Source: Candidatus Woesearchaeota archaeon (GTDB lineage Archaea > Nanobdellota > Nanobdellia > Woesearchaeales > UBA10216). Taken from it: a DNA stretch of 51,511 nucleotides. The notes below the pieces were generated by a model that saw nothing but the letters and a program-made list of their open reading frames with translations, made no database searches and was not told the origin of the DNA. Numbering within the stretch: position 1 is the stretch's first letter; the number at the start of each line of letters is the position of its first letter. The stretch is taken from contig JACPBX010000011.1 in NCBI GenBank assembly GCA_016180085.1, positions 1 to 51,511 of the forward strand. The letters run 5' to 3'. Both the position numbers and the translations under genes were made by a program. Positions 8,854 to 16,051 of this stretch are shown in pieces.

Positions 8854-9909
8854 ATGCCGCCAAAAACCTCTCTTTCTCACAGGCCTGACTTGGAGTTTCA
8901 AGTGGCTGGTTCCCCTGCACAAACCTCACTCAGGCAGCTTGCAGGGAAGTATGACTTTGACATTCCAGCGACGGTTGATTGGCTGAATCACTACCGGAGC
9001 AAGGTTCCTGACTTTCTGCTGAAGATAAGCGGAGCCTGCCTAACACCAGACATGGCAGAGGACATAGCCCTCCTTTCAAAAGTTATTCCACTGGCAGTTG
9101 TAGTTGGAGGTGGTGATGAGATAACAGTCAGGTGTAACCAGCTTGACATTCCGGTAGAGAAGTACGGGCCATGGCGCGTTACAACAAAGAAGGTGTTGGA
9201 GGTTGTTGTCGATGTCATGACAAGGATGGCGAATTACTTTTCCGGGCTGATTAATAAGTACGGCGGCAAAGCCTTTCCGTTGGTAGGCACACCAACAAGG
9301 CCATTAATATTTGCCAACAAGCTCGAGAGATTTCCAGTAAATATAGAAGGAAAGGAAATAGAAGCAGGCTATTTCGGTGTCATTCCTGAAGCCCAGGTAA
9401 AGAAGTATTTGGGCAGCAGTTTACTCGAAAGAATAGTGAATGCCGAGCCCGATGAAGTCCCTGTTGTAGCAGCACTTGGGCATCAGTACGAGCCAGCCAT
9501 GCCTGACGGCGGTTACCAGGCTCTCAACATTGACGGTGACGATGCTGTGAAGCTGATTGCGAACCATGTCCCTGCTCAAGAGGTTTTTATTGTCACGCCA
9601 AGCGGCGGTGTGAAGGAGCAGAGGCAGGGGACGGCACCTGACATTGTGCCGCTGTTGCCATATTCCGAGTTCATGGCAAGAAGGAGCGGCTTGCTGATAG
9701 ACGAAGGGATGGACTGGAAGCTAAAAGCAGCATTCAGGATACTTAATTACGGCAGGGCAGGAGTGGCACTTTTATCTCCCGCAGATTTTGTGCCTTATCT
9801 GCTCGACAGAGATGAAAGGATGTCTTTTGATAATGTTCCCGGACTCAGAGGCTTGCCCCCTCACCGTAACGGCTTCTACGGCACAACGCTGGTCTCATCT
9901 GAAACCTAA
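8854..9909 (+). CDS. Divergent amino-acid-kinase-fold protein 3 (acetylglutamate-kinase-like)
   Basis: The least diverged of the three paralogues (351 residues). It shows FLLKISGACL (K57), AEDIALL, and an intact glycine loop VVVGGGDEI (83-90). ALNIDGDDAVKLIANHV then VFIVTPSGGV corresponds to the ArgB NxNADxxA and LTDVPGV strands, and DEGMDWKLKAAFRIL to GGMIPKVxAxxxAL. All main ATP and substrate positions are represented, so it could be an active kinase of a carboxylate or amino acid. No ArgC, ArgD or ArgE homolog is in the window, so an arginine role is not supported. About 100 nt separate it from protein 2. The three genes probably form one functional set, possibly a hetero-oligomer of active and regulatory subunits (inference). 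Confidence 0.65.
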   Translation: MPPKTSLSHRPDLEFQVAGSPAQTSLRQLAGKYDFDIPATVDWLNHYRSKVPDFLLKISGACLTPDMAEDIALLSKVIPLAVVVGGGDEITVRCNQLDIPVEKYGPWRVTTKKVLEVVVDVMTRMANYFSGLINKYGGKAFPLVGTPTRPLIFANKLERFPVNIEGKEIEAGYFGVIPEAQVKKYLGSSLLERIVNAEPDEVPVVAALGHQYEPAMPDGGYQALNIDGDDAVKLIANHVPAQEVFIVTPSGGVKEQRQGTAPDIVPLLPYSEFMARRSGLLIDEGMDWKLKAAFRILNYGRAGVALLSPADFVPYLLDRDERMSFDNVPGLRGLPPHRNGFYGTTLVSSET

Positions 9910-9946
9910 CAAGAAATACGATTGAGAAATGGTCAAAATGTATGGC

Positions 9947-10315
9947 TTACTCAAGGCACTCCTCAACCTTCTCAAGAAGCTCCTGCTTGTCAAAAGGCTT
10001 CGTAACGTAGTCCATCGCGCCAGAGTCTATGCCTTTCATCTTGTCCTCAAACTGCGCTTTGGAGCTCAGCATGAGTATTGGAATCGCCCTTGTTGCGGCA
10101 TTTGCCCTTATCTTCTTGGCAGCCTCAAACCCGTCCATCCCTGGCATCATCACGTCAAGGATTATAAGGCCCGGCTTTTCATTCTTCAGCTTTTCAAGGC
10201 ACTCTGAACCGCTGCTTGCCTCTATTGCCTCATAGCCGTTGCTTTTCAGAATGAAGGAAACAAGTTTCAGTATGTTCGGCTCATCGTCAACAACCAGAAT
10301 TTTCTTCCCAGCCAT
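9947..10315 (-). CDS. Stand-alone response regulator receiver (CheY-like)
   Basis: A 122-residue receiver domain with no output domain. It shows the acidic pair D10-D11, phospho-acceptor D54 (IILDVMMPGMDG), the conserved serine in LMLSSKA (S84) and lysine K106 in VTKPF. It would take phosphate from a histidine kinase and signal by protein contact. The nearest kinase is the GAF-GAF enzyme at 4566-6359, on the same strand across the kinase-fold cluster. The frame is open to 10351, but ATG 10315 gives the family-typical MAGKKILVVDDE start. It is preceded by a GGTGGG ribosome-binding site and a TATA box at suitable distance. Confidence 0.93.
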   Translation of the reverse strand: MAGKKILVVDDEPNILKLVSFILKSNGYEAIEASSGSECLEKLKNEKPGLIILDVMMPGMDGFEAAKKIRANAATRAIPILMLSSKAQFEDKMKGIDSGAMDYVTKPFDKQELLEKVEECLE

Positions 10316-10350
10316 AAAATCCCACCAGAAGCCAAGGCTGTCTCTTTGCA

Positions 10351-10358
10351 TATAAAAG
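10351..10358 (-). promoter_or_regulatory. TATA box of the receiver gene
   Basis: CTTTTATA on the minus strand, centred about 39 nt before ATG 10315. This predicts a leader of some 12 nt carrying the purine-rich GGTGGGA site. It is one of the few non-leaderless units in the window. Confidence 0.5.
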
Positions 10359-10389
10359 TCTTTTGCTTCGCCGCAGGATAAACAAAAAC

Positions 10390-10445
10390 ATTAATAAACC
10401 AGTCTCACTCTGGCTTGGTGAGAGGCAGGAATTAAAAAAGGGGTG
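10390..10445 (+). promoter_or_regulatory. TATA box and ribosome-binding site of the channel-like gene
   Basis: ATTAATAAAC at 10390-10399 predicts a start near 10421. GGGGTG at 10440-10445 then sits 6 nt before a TTG codon at 10452, which makes the TTG a credible start. Confidence 0.45.
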
Positions 10446-10451
10446 TAGATT

Positions 10452-10970
10452 TTGAAAAGGGTGCTGGCTGCGCTTGTTGCTGTGCTTGTTCTTGGCATAT
10501 TTGGCTATGCGCTCATAGAAAAAATGCCGTTTGCAGACGCAACGTTATCGGCAGTCTCTGTAATGACAACAACAGGAATTCCGGAGAGCCTGAGCGCGTC
10601 GGGCAAGCTTTTCACGGCAGCTCTCATTATCGCGTCAATCAGCATAGTAGTTGCTGCCTTGGTTAAGTTTTTCAGCCCGCCAGCCGGGGGCGGGGATGAT
10701 ATGCTTACGAACTTTTTTGGCTCTTCTCCACAGGACCAGGGCCTGATTATGAAGGAGGTTAAAGTCAGGAGCGGAAGCTCACTGGCCGGGCTGCAGAAGT
10801 CCCAGATTATCCAAAGGCATGGCGTGGTTGTTGTTGGCGTGAAGCACAAGGGTGGCTTTGACATAAACGCGCCGTTAAGCATGAGGGTAAAAGCAGGCTC
10901 AACAGTGCTCATTCTTGGAACTCCTGCGACGGCAATGGCTGTTGAGAGAAAAAAGAAAGCCGGCAGATAA
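10452..10970 (+). CDS. Small two-TM channel-like protein with a TrkA-C (RCK_C) domain
   Basis: The 172 residues show a first membrane helix (1-23), a re-entrant or pore-like segment with SVMTTTGIPE (about 37-46), a second helix (about 50-74) and a cytoplasmic C-terminal domain. The C-terminal part matches TrkA-C: IMKEVKVRSGSSLAGLQ, then VVVVGVKHKGG, and LILGTPA. The TTTG motif recalls the selectivity loop of potassium channels and of TrkH/KtrB. The Rossmann RCK_N domain usually found between pore and TrkA-C is absent. The likely role is a ligand-gated cation (K+) channel of the cell membrane. The TTG start is supported by a strong ribosome-binding site. Confidence 0.75.
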   Translation: MKRVLAALVAVLVLGIFGYALIEKMPFADATLSAVSVMTTTGIPESLSASGKLFTAALIIASISIVVAALVKFFSPPAGGGDDMLTNFFGSSPQDQGLIMKEVKVRSGSSLAGLQKSQIIQRHGVVVVGVKHKGGFDINAPLSMRVKAGSTVLILGTPATAMAVERKKKAGR

Positions 10971-10984
10971 AAGGTAGATAAAAG

Positions 10985-13450
10985 TCACAGGGAAGGCATT
11001 ATCTTCTGCATTGCGGCATACGATAGGGACATGTAAGCGGCAATTGCTGCCAGGGCTGACGGGAACCCGAGCAAGACTGTTGCCGGCACTGCCAACCCCG
11101 AATCTTTATAAGGCGACGGCTTCGGATGCAAAATCTCATTAATTGTTCTTTTTGGCGAGAAGCTGAGGAGAAACTCCTGCCAGTAGCTTTTCTGGGTTAT
11201 TTCGTGTCGCAGGTAAGCGATGCCTGGTATCAACAGCGGCCTTATTTCGCTCTCAAGTTGCTGTTGCTGCCCTTTCTCTTTTAGTATTGACTCGTTTTCC
11301 AAATCGGTAAGCATTTCTTCAAGCGTCTGCCTTGCTTCCCTGGCGAGGGGTTTCGGAAAAAGGCTTGGAGTGTGCCTAATTGCTTCAACCAGATGCATCC
11401 TTGCCATGAGGTGATGGTAAATCTGCGCCCTGAGGTTTTCAGGGTTTGTGGCAGTGTCCCTGCTCCTGTAGCCGACAAGCTCAAGATGCCTCAGGACAGC
11501 GGCTGCTTCATAGCGCATTTTCAGGATTTTCCTGTTGACGCGCTGATGCGTTCCTTTCTCTAACCTGCCGATAAAATACTCTGTTAACTCCTTATGAGCG
11601 ACTGGACCAATGTGTGGCCCATAGAACTCCAGAATGTTCACAAGCTCAAAAAACACAGGCAATATTCTTACCTGCTCCCAGTCAACCTTTCCGCAAAGGT
11701 TTCCATGTAAGCCACCAAATATCGGATTTCGCTGCGTCCAATCAGTATAAACAGCCCATGTTGAAGGGTCCTGCAGCAGCACGAAACCAAGGCCGGCAGT
11801 GCCCTCCAGCACGCTGTTGGCGAACTTCTCGCTGAAGTCCACGCCGTTTGAGGCCTGCACCCTCGAAATAAACAAATCAAATATTCTATGCATAAAGTAT
11901 ACTGAAAACCCCTGCGCTGTGTTGGGCTGCTCGGGATTTACCCCTTCTTTTCTGAACTGTTCGGCTACTGATGGCACGTTAGCAATAGAATATGAGTATG
12001 TCGCAGCCGCGGCTGGCTCGGCAACCTTGATCTTGCCTTCCTTCCTGAGTTTCTCTCCCGCAACAATCACTTTCACAAGCAAATCAAGGACAGCCTTTAC
12101 GTCAGAACGGCTCAAGGTGCCATTGATTGCCTTTTGCAGCATGGTTGCGCTACCCATGCTTTCAAGCTCAATGTAGTGGTACTGGCCATCAAAGCCCTGC
12201 CTGACAACCCTTGGCAGCATTCCAGGCAGCTCCCGCGAAAAAGCAATTATGTTTTCTACTTCCTCATCCAGCGATGCCTTGTTCCTGCTGCGCTTTATGT
12301 ACAGCTCCCCATCCGGGTCGACAAGCACCTCATTCCTTGATTCACCCACAGCTGCAAAAGCCAGGCTGGGGTCCTGCCTGAGAAGCCCGGAATAAATGTG
12401 CATCTCAAGATTCGCTGCAGCCTCATTTCCGGTTGCCTCAAAGAACAGCGCCCTTATCCTGCGCAGCTGCCTGTTTCTCGGCTCGGCAGCAGCCGCCTGC
12501 GCCAACAGGGAATTCGCGGCAGCCAGGTTTCCGCCAGCAAACTCGTGCATTGCCTTTTGAACCCTGGTGTAAATTCCTTCTTCAGCGCTGCTGCCACGAT
12601 AAGACCTTCTCACCTTTCTTCTAATCAGCCAGTCAGAAATCCCTCGTGAATCGTCCTGCCGGGCAGCCGCCCTCAGCATTCTCTTATAAGCGTTCATTGC
12701 CTCAGCGCTTTGCCCGGCTTTCATGTAGGCATCGCCAAGCCGCAGCAGGACTGCTTTTTCTTTTTCTTTGGAATGTGGAACATTGGCAAGGCGCTCAAGG
12801 TGGCTTATCGCCTTCCCGGGCTTCCCGGTTATTTTGTCAAATTTAACAGCCACAATATGCGCTGCAGTGGCCAGGCTTTCAGAATGCAGAAGTCTTTCCA
12901 AGCCGCTGAGCAGGACATAAGCGCCCAGGCCATTAACCACGCTGAAGGCAATCTCGGGAGTAAGGTTTGGCAGCTGCTGGAATAGTCCTGAATAAAAGCC
13001 GCTGAAGTCGCTGCTTAAATCAACCTGCCTTTTGTAGAGGTCGTAGCTGACTGAGCCTGCAAGCGCTGTTGCAAATGAGATTGCCGAAAAAACCGGCTTG
13101 AACTGGAACAGCCTGTTGTAAATTCCGGCAGCAGTCTCAGTTCCGAGGCCCTGGTGCTCTATACGCTTGTCATTCGCAGCTATTCGCGCTGCCTTGTCTG
13201 CAAGAATGTAAGTTAATGCACCGACAGCCACAGGCGTGTAAGCCGGATTTCCAGGAATGGAAAGCGCCGCATTCGCAACAGCTGCCGCAGCCGGCATTTT
13301 TTCCATAAGCCGCTGCTGAAGAGTGGGCTTTTCCTTTCCTCGCTGCCGCAAAGCAACTTGCGCAGTGTCGAAAGAAACGGTTTGCCTGAGGCTTTGCTCT
13401 ATAAGCTCTTCGAGGCTTTGGCCACCATCAGGGCTGCCTTTCTCATGCAT
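10985..13450 (-). CDS. Membrane protein with TPR repeats and a degenerate phosphotransferase/kinase-like domain
   Basis: An 821-residue protein of no recognised family. An N-terminal hydrophobic region (about 55-185) has several possible membrane helices. TPR-like helical hairpins follow (about 210-260 and 295-350; ALLRLGDAYMKAGQSAEAM). A domain resembling aminoglycoside/choline kinases comes next: GELYIKRSR (K386), an acidic helix, a hinge HYIELESMGSA (about 425-436), and HGN (582-584) followed closely by VDWE (D590). That last part looks like a shortened HGD...DWE catalytic loop with the aspartate replaced. The C-terminus has one or two membrane helices (about 785-815). The kinase match is by pattern, and catalysis is doubtful. 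A TATA box 27 nt upstream supports the start. Confidence 0.65.
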   Translation of the reverse strand: MHEKGSPDGGQSLEELIEQSLRQTVSFDTAQVALRQRGKEKPTLQQRLMEKMPAAAAVANAALSIPGNPAYTPVAVGALTYILADKAARIAANDKRIEHQGLGTETAAGIYNRLFQFKPVFSAISFATALAGSVSYDLYKRQVDLSSDFSGFYSGLFQQLPNLTPEIAFSVVNGLGAYVLLSGLERLLHSESLATAAHIVAVKFDKITGKPGKAISHLERLANVPHSKEKEKAVLLRLGDAYMKAGQSAEAMNAYKRMLRAAARQDDSRGISDWLIRRKVRRSYRGSSAEEGIYTRVQKAMHEFAGGNLAAANSLLAQAAAAEPRNRQLRRIRALFFEATGNEAAANLEMHIYSGLLRQDPSLAFAAVGESRNEVLVDPDGELYIKRSRNKASLDEEVENIIAFSRELPGMLPRVVRQGFDGQYHYIELESMGSATMLQKAINGTLSRSDVKAVLDLLVKVIVAGEKLRKEGKIKVAEPAAAATYSYSIANVPSVAEQFRKEGVNPEQPNTAQGFSVYFMHRIFDLFISRVQASNGVDFSEKFANSVLEGTAGLGFVLLQDPSTWAVYTDWTQRNPIFGGLHGNLCGKVDWEQVRILPVFFELVNILEFYGPHIGPVAHKELTEYFIGRLEKGTHQRVNRKILKMRYEAAAVLRHLELVGYRSRDTATNPENLRAQIYHHLMARMHLVEAIRHTPSLFPKPLAREARQTLEEMLTDLENESILKEKGQQQQLESEIRPLLIPGIAYLRHEITQKSYWQEFLLSFSPKRTINEILHPKPSPYKDSGLAVPATVLLGFPSALAAIAAYMSLSYAAMQKIMPSL

Positions 13451-13472
13451 GAAGCCTAAATTAAGAACTCAG

Positions 13473-13482
13473 AATAAATATT
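13473..13482 (-). promoter_or_regulatory. TATA box of the TPR/kinase-like gene
   Basis: AATATTTATT on the minus strand, centred 27 nt before ATG 13450. A leaderless transcript is predicted. Confidence 0.5.
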
Positions 13483-13507
13483 TTGCCAAACCTTATTGGT
13501 CACCGCG

Positions 13508-13894
13508 CTATTTAACGAACTCTACACCTTCCATGTCTTTAAACTGCATGTCGCCGGTGAGGAATCTGATTCCCTTTTCAACTGCAAAAATGTATCCGAC
13601 ACAATCAACATAACTAAGGTCTCTGCCCTTATTTTGGGCCTTGAACAGCATAGCTCTTTTTATTGTTGCATCGTCGACATAAATGCAAAATTCCTTATAC
13701 CTGTCATAGTAGCGTTCTGCGGCATCAATGCCGGAAGTGACAAGAAGCCGGTAATATAATTCCATAAGATTCAATCTCGTAATGGCAATACCCCTATCGG
13801 TTATGTATGGCGAGTAATTTTTGTTGCCTTTGGCGATTTCAAAAAGGGCGTAGGTATCGTAAAAGAACGCCTTTTCCTCTGCTGCTTTCGCCAT
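13508..13894 (-). CDS. PIN-domain ribonuclease toxin (VapC-like)
   Basis: A 128-residue PIN domain, probably a sequence-specific RNase that blocks translation when freed from its antitoxin. Acidic metal ligands are visible: D13 in FFYDTYALFEIAKG, E45 in LNLMELYYRLL, and two downstream aspartates in LSYVDCVGYIFA and FLTGDMQFKDM. All four are present, so it looks active. It lies 12 nt behind the AbrB-type antitoxin on the same strand, which is the usual vapBC order. Confidence 0.88.
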   Translation of the reverse strand: MAKAAEEKAFFYDTYALFEIAKGNKNYSPYITDRGIAITRLNLMELYYRLLVTSGIDAAERYYDRYKEFCIYVDDATIKRAMLFKAQNKGRDLSYVDCVGYIFAVEKGIRFLTGDMQFKDMEGVEFVK

Positions 13895-13906
13895 GCGTTA
13901 CGCCTC

Positions 13907-14125
13907 TCACGCCTCATCAGAGGAACTCTTCCATCCTTTCCTGGCAAGATTCTTGAATTCCTGGCCGGTCATCTCTGTTTTTAATTTGCCAAAAACGTCT
14001 TCTAAATTTCCCCTTTTGAACACGCTTACCACCATGTCATCGCCTTCCTTAATCCCCTGGCTCTTTACAGTATCCTTTGGGAGTATGATCCCGATTGAGT
14101 TCCCCCATTTTTTTGCAAACACCAT
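13907..14125 (-). CDS. AbrB/MazE-type antitoxin of the VapC-like toxin
   Basis: A 72-residue protein with an N-terminal swapped-hairpin AbrB DNA-binding domain (VFAKKWGNSIGIILPKDTVK, then GIKEGDDMVVSVFKRG) and a C-terminal tail that would mask the toxin. A GTG at 14137 in the same frame is possible. ATG 14125 is preferred because the TATA-like AAAGTATAAC is centred 30 nt upstream of it, whereas it would be only 18 nt from the GTG. It probably represses its own promoter through the AGTTAACT repeats upstream. Confidence 0.85.
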   Translation of the reverse strand: MVFAKKWGNSIGIILPKDTVKSQGIKEGDDMVVSVFKRGNLEDVFGKLKTEMTGQEFKNLARKGWKSSSDEA

Positions 14126-14150
14126 TCGCACAATCACCGCACCCAGTTTA

Positions 14151-14180
14151 GTTATACTTTAAGTTAACTAAAAGTTAACT
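14151..14180 (-). promoter_or_regulatory. Promoter and probable operator of the first toxin-antitoxin pair
   Basis: AAAGTATAAC (minus strand, 14151-14160) is the TATA-like box. Directly upstream, AGTTAACT occurs twice (14162-14169 and 14173-14180), each copy a perfect palindrome, 11 bp apart. A related GTTATACTTT overlaps the box. Position and spacing suggest an autoregulatory AbrB-type operator (inference). Confidence 0.5.
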
Positions 14181-14223
14181 CATATATAAATGTTGCGAAA
14201 CATCGCGCCTGCAATCACCCACA

Positions 14224-14856
14224 TCAGTTATTTGTATTCCTGCGTTGAGCATAAGATTCTATAAAACGCTGAAGGGTGTTGGAGGCTTCTGCGCCGAGCC
14301 TGCCTAAAACATGCTGCAGCGCAGCCTGGCCTGAGCTTAATACATCATCAAGCTCTGACAGCACAAGATATCTTAGCGAGACAACATTTGCCGAAATATT
14401 GCGCCAGGAGCCGTTGCTTGGCGGCACATTGGCGCCTGGTGCGAAAAACACATCCCTCTGACCTGGTGGGGTTTGTACTGTTATCTTAACAGAGTACGGC
14501 TGAGGCTCACATTCCACTTTGGCGCCAAAAAACTCCTGCACTTTTGGTATGTCTGCAACCAGCTGCCGGAAGAACGGAACCAATTGCATAGCCTTTTGCT
14601 TAGCTAGCTGCTCTTCAGCTTCAGAGCGTGGCCTCTGATAGTGCGAAGTCAAGCTTTGCACAGCTCTTTGCTCAGCCGGCTGCCCTTCTACAGCCTTTTC
14701 AAGCCCACTTCCTCCCTCTTCAATATGCTCAAGCGCCCTCTCAGCAGTGTAGTGCATTGCCGCATTTGCCACAACGAACTGTAGCACTTCCGAAGGCACA
14801 GGCGGCTGCCACAGCTTACGATGCGCTTCTGTCAACTCCGTCAATTCTGCTGCCAT
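14224..14856 (-). CDS. Hypothetical helical protein
   Basis: A 210-residue protein that I do not recognise. It is helix-rich and polar, with an E/Q-rich first half, and has no signal peptide or membrane segment. The second half contains FFGAKVECEPQPYSVKITV and PPGQRDVFFAPGANVPPSNG, which look like a small beta-rich insert between helices. The frame extends to a TTG at 14880. ATG 14856 is preferred because a minus-strand TATA (14897-14904) and an AGAGGAAG ribosome-binding site precede it. An overlapping plus-strand frame (14628-15083) is judged a shadow. Confidence 0.5.
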   Translation of the reverse strand: MAAELTELTEAHRKLWQPPVPSEVLQFVVANAAMHYTAERALEHIEEGGSGLEKAVEGQPAEQRAVQSLTSHYQRPRSEAEEQLAKQKAMQLVPFFRQLVADIPKVQEFFGAKVECEPQPYSVKITVQTPPGQRDVFFAPGANVPPSNGSWRNISANVVSLRYLVLSELDDVLSSGQAALQHVLGRLGAEASNTLQRFIESYAQRRNTNN

Positions 14857-14896
14857 CTTTAACACTTCCTCTTGCAGCAATACTGTTAGTAAGCTG

Positions 14897-14904
14897 TATT
14901 AAAG
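14897..14904 (-). promoter_or_regulatory. TATA box of the hypothetical gene at 14224-14856
   Basis: CTTTAATA on the minus strand predicts a start near 14873, leaving a short leader that contains AGAGGAAG before ATG 14856. Confidence 0.4.
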
Positions 14905-14974
14905 GATTTTTCGGCGGAAAAGCCGCAAATCTTCTCTGCGCCATTGAAAAATTTACGCCAGTGCCGGAAATCTA

Positions 14975-15163
14975 TCAAAAAACCTGCTTATTTTTGAAAA
15001 ATTTCCGAAACAACCGAAAGCTTTTTGCATTGTTTTTGGCGGGGCTTCGGCACGGCCGGGTTAGATGCCTTCCAAGATTATGATCTTTAAGACCATAATC
15101 ACCATCTGTTTCGTATCTTTTATTTATCTTCCATAAGCCCATACGGCTTATTTTCAGAGACAT
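14975..15163 (-). pseudogene. Remnant of a transposase/integrase helix-turn-helix domain
   Basis: This 62-residue frame begins with ISRMGLWKINKRYETDG followed by DYGLKDHNLGRH. This is the typical end of an insertion-sequence HTH domain (IS481/IS630-like: a recognition helix, then KRYxxxGxxGLxDxxxGR). The remainder (LTRPCRSPAKNN and on) does not continue the family, and no DDE catalytic domain follows. I read it as a decayed fragment. No terminal inverted repeats were identified, so the boundaries are those of the open frame only. Confidence 0.45.
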
Positions 15164-15201
15164 GCAAACCTTAGAAGCTGCTTAGAATAAAAACGCTAAA
15201 G

Positions 15202-15717
15202 TCACTGTTGCTTTATTGTGCAATCCGTCGGGTTTATCCCAACTGCGGCGTATAGGCGTTTAAGGAATCGGTTTATCCGTGCTGCTTCGGTGGGGTCCTC
15301 TTCAGCCTTTGTTAAAGATTGGGGAGTAGTCCAAAAGCTTTTCACAACAGCATCACACCCGCTTGTTGCTTTAAATGGCACAGAATCGTTTGTGCCCTTT
15401 TCCACGTTAAGCACAACAAAACGATATTGGGGTGGGACAACAAGGGCGCCTTTAACTCCGCTCTGCAGAAATTCGACATAATAATAGGGTATTCCATTCA
15501 CTCTAAACTCGAAATCAACTTTAGGCGTATACCCGTCACCGCTAGTTCTTTTTGTTACGCGAACATAATCCTGCTCTACAGTAGCCTCAAGCATTGGCGT
15601 TGGGATATTTGTCAGCTGTGGTGATGGTGCCTGATTTGTGCAGGCAGCAGCCACAGCTAAAGCTAACACTGCAGCTGTTGTTATGTACTTCGGCCTTAAC
15701 ATGGTTCTGATGCTCAT
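15202..15717 (-). CDS. Putative secreted lipoprotein of unknown function
   Basis: A 171-residue protein with a basic N-terminus, a hydrophobic core and a lipobox-like LAVAAAC at about 20-26. It is therefore probably exported and lipid-anchored on the cell surface. The mature part (TNQAPSPQLTNIPTP and on) starts with a P/T-rich linker and then a beta-rich domain (YYYVEFLQSGVKGALVVPP). It has two further cysteines (SGCDAVV and PTDCTIK), which could form a disulfide. No family is recognised. TATA (15743-15750) is centred 29 nt before ATG 15717, giving a leaderless mRNA. Confidence 0.65.
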   Translation of the reverse strand: MSIRTMLRPKYITTAAVLALAVAAACTNQAPSPQLTNIPTPMLEATVEQDYVRVTKRTSGDGYTPKVDFEFRVNGIPYYYVEFLQSGVKGALVVPPQYRFVVLNVEKGTNDSVPFKATSGCDAVVKSFWTTPQSLTKAEEDPTEAARINRFLKRLYAAVGINPTDCTIKQQ

Positions 15718-15742
15718 TGCATCGCAGTGTCATCTTTCTCTA

Positions 15743-15750
15743 CATATAAA
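15743..15750 (-). promoter_or_regulatory. TATA box of the lipoprotein gene
   Basis: TTTATATG on the minus strand, centred 29 nt before ATG 15717. Confidence 0.5.
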
Positions 15751-15848
15751 TCTTTTCATAGTAGTAACAAAAACGTGGTGAAGAATTGATGCAAAAGGGA
15801 TGGGCAGTTCACAACCTGCCTTCCGCCAAGCCCTGCTCGCTAAAGAGT

Positions 15849-15993
15849 AATGCTGCGATCAGGACAATCGCATAGGCTGCCCGGGGCAGGAAAGCAGGGA
15901 TGGCAATAAGTACAGCTTAGTGTCTGGAACTGTGCCTTTGGAACAAATGATAAAAGGCGGGATAGTTACTGACGTGCCGCTGCTGAAGCACTA
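15849..15993 (+). pseudogene. Possible 3' remnant of a protein gene in a gene-poor gap
   Basis: The stretch 15718-16051 holds no complete gene. One frame after a TAA near 15849 reads without interruption to TAG at 15991-15993 and ends in YSLVSGTVPLEQMIKGGIV then TDVPLLKH. It looks protein-like but has no start codon or ribosome-binding site. It may be the tail of a lost gene or chance. Nothing else was identified in the gap apart from the two promoters at its ends. Confidence 0.2.
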
Positions 15994-16021
15994 GGCGTAT
16001 TTCAGAGCTTTTTCCGAAAAA

Positions 16022-16030
16022 CTTATATAA
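16022..16030 (+). promoter_or_regulatory. TATA box at the head of the surface-protein operon
   Basis: CTTATATAA is centred about 25 nt before ATG 16052. This places the operon transcription start at the first codon of the small membrane protein. Confidence 0.6.
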
Positions 16031-16051
16031 GCACCTTCCAATAATTCTCGT

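Noticed and set aside
9929-10207. 92-residue plus-strand frame over the receiver gene
   Set aside because: It is the antisense of a clear CheY-like domain with all catalytic residues; shadow frame.
14628-15083. 151-residue plus-strand frame overlapping the hypothetical gene at 14224-14856
   Set aside because: Composition is erratic, there is no promoter or ribosome-binding site, and the opposite strand has both; judged a shadow frame.
15770-15990. Possible SRP or RNase P RNA in the gap before the surface operon
   Set aside because: No match to the conserved helices or core motifs of either RNA could be traced; one frame instead looks like a protein remnant.
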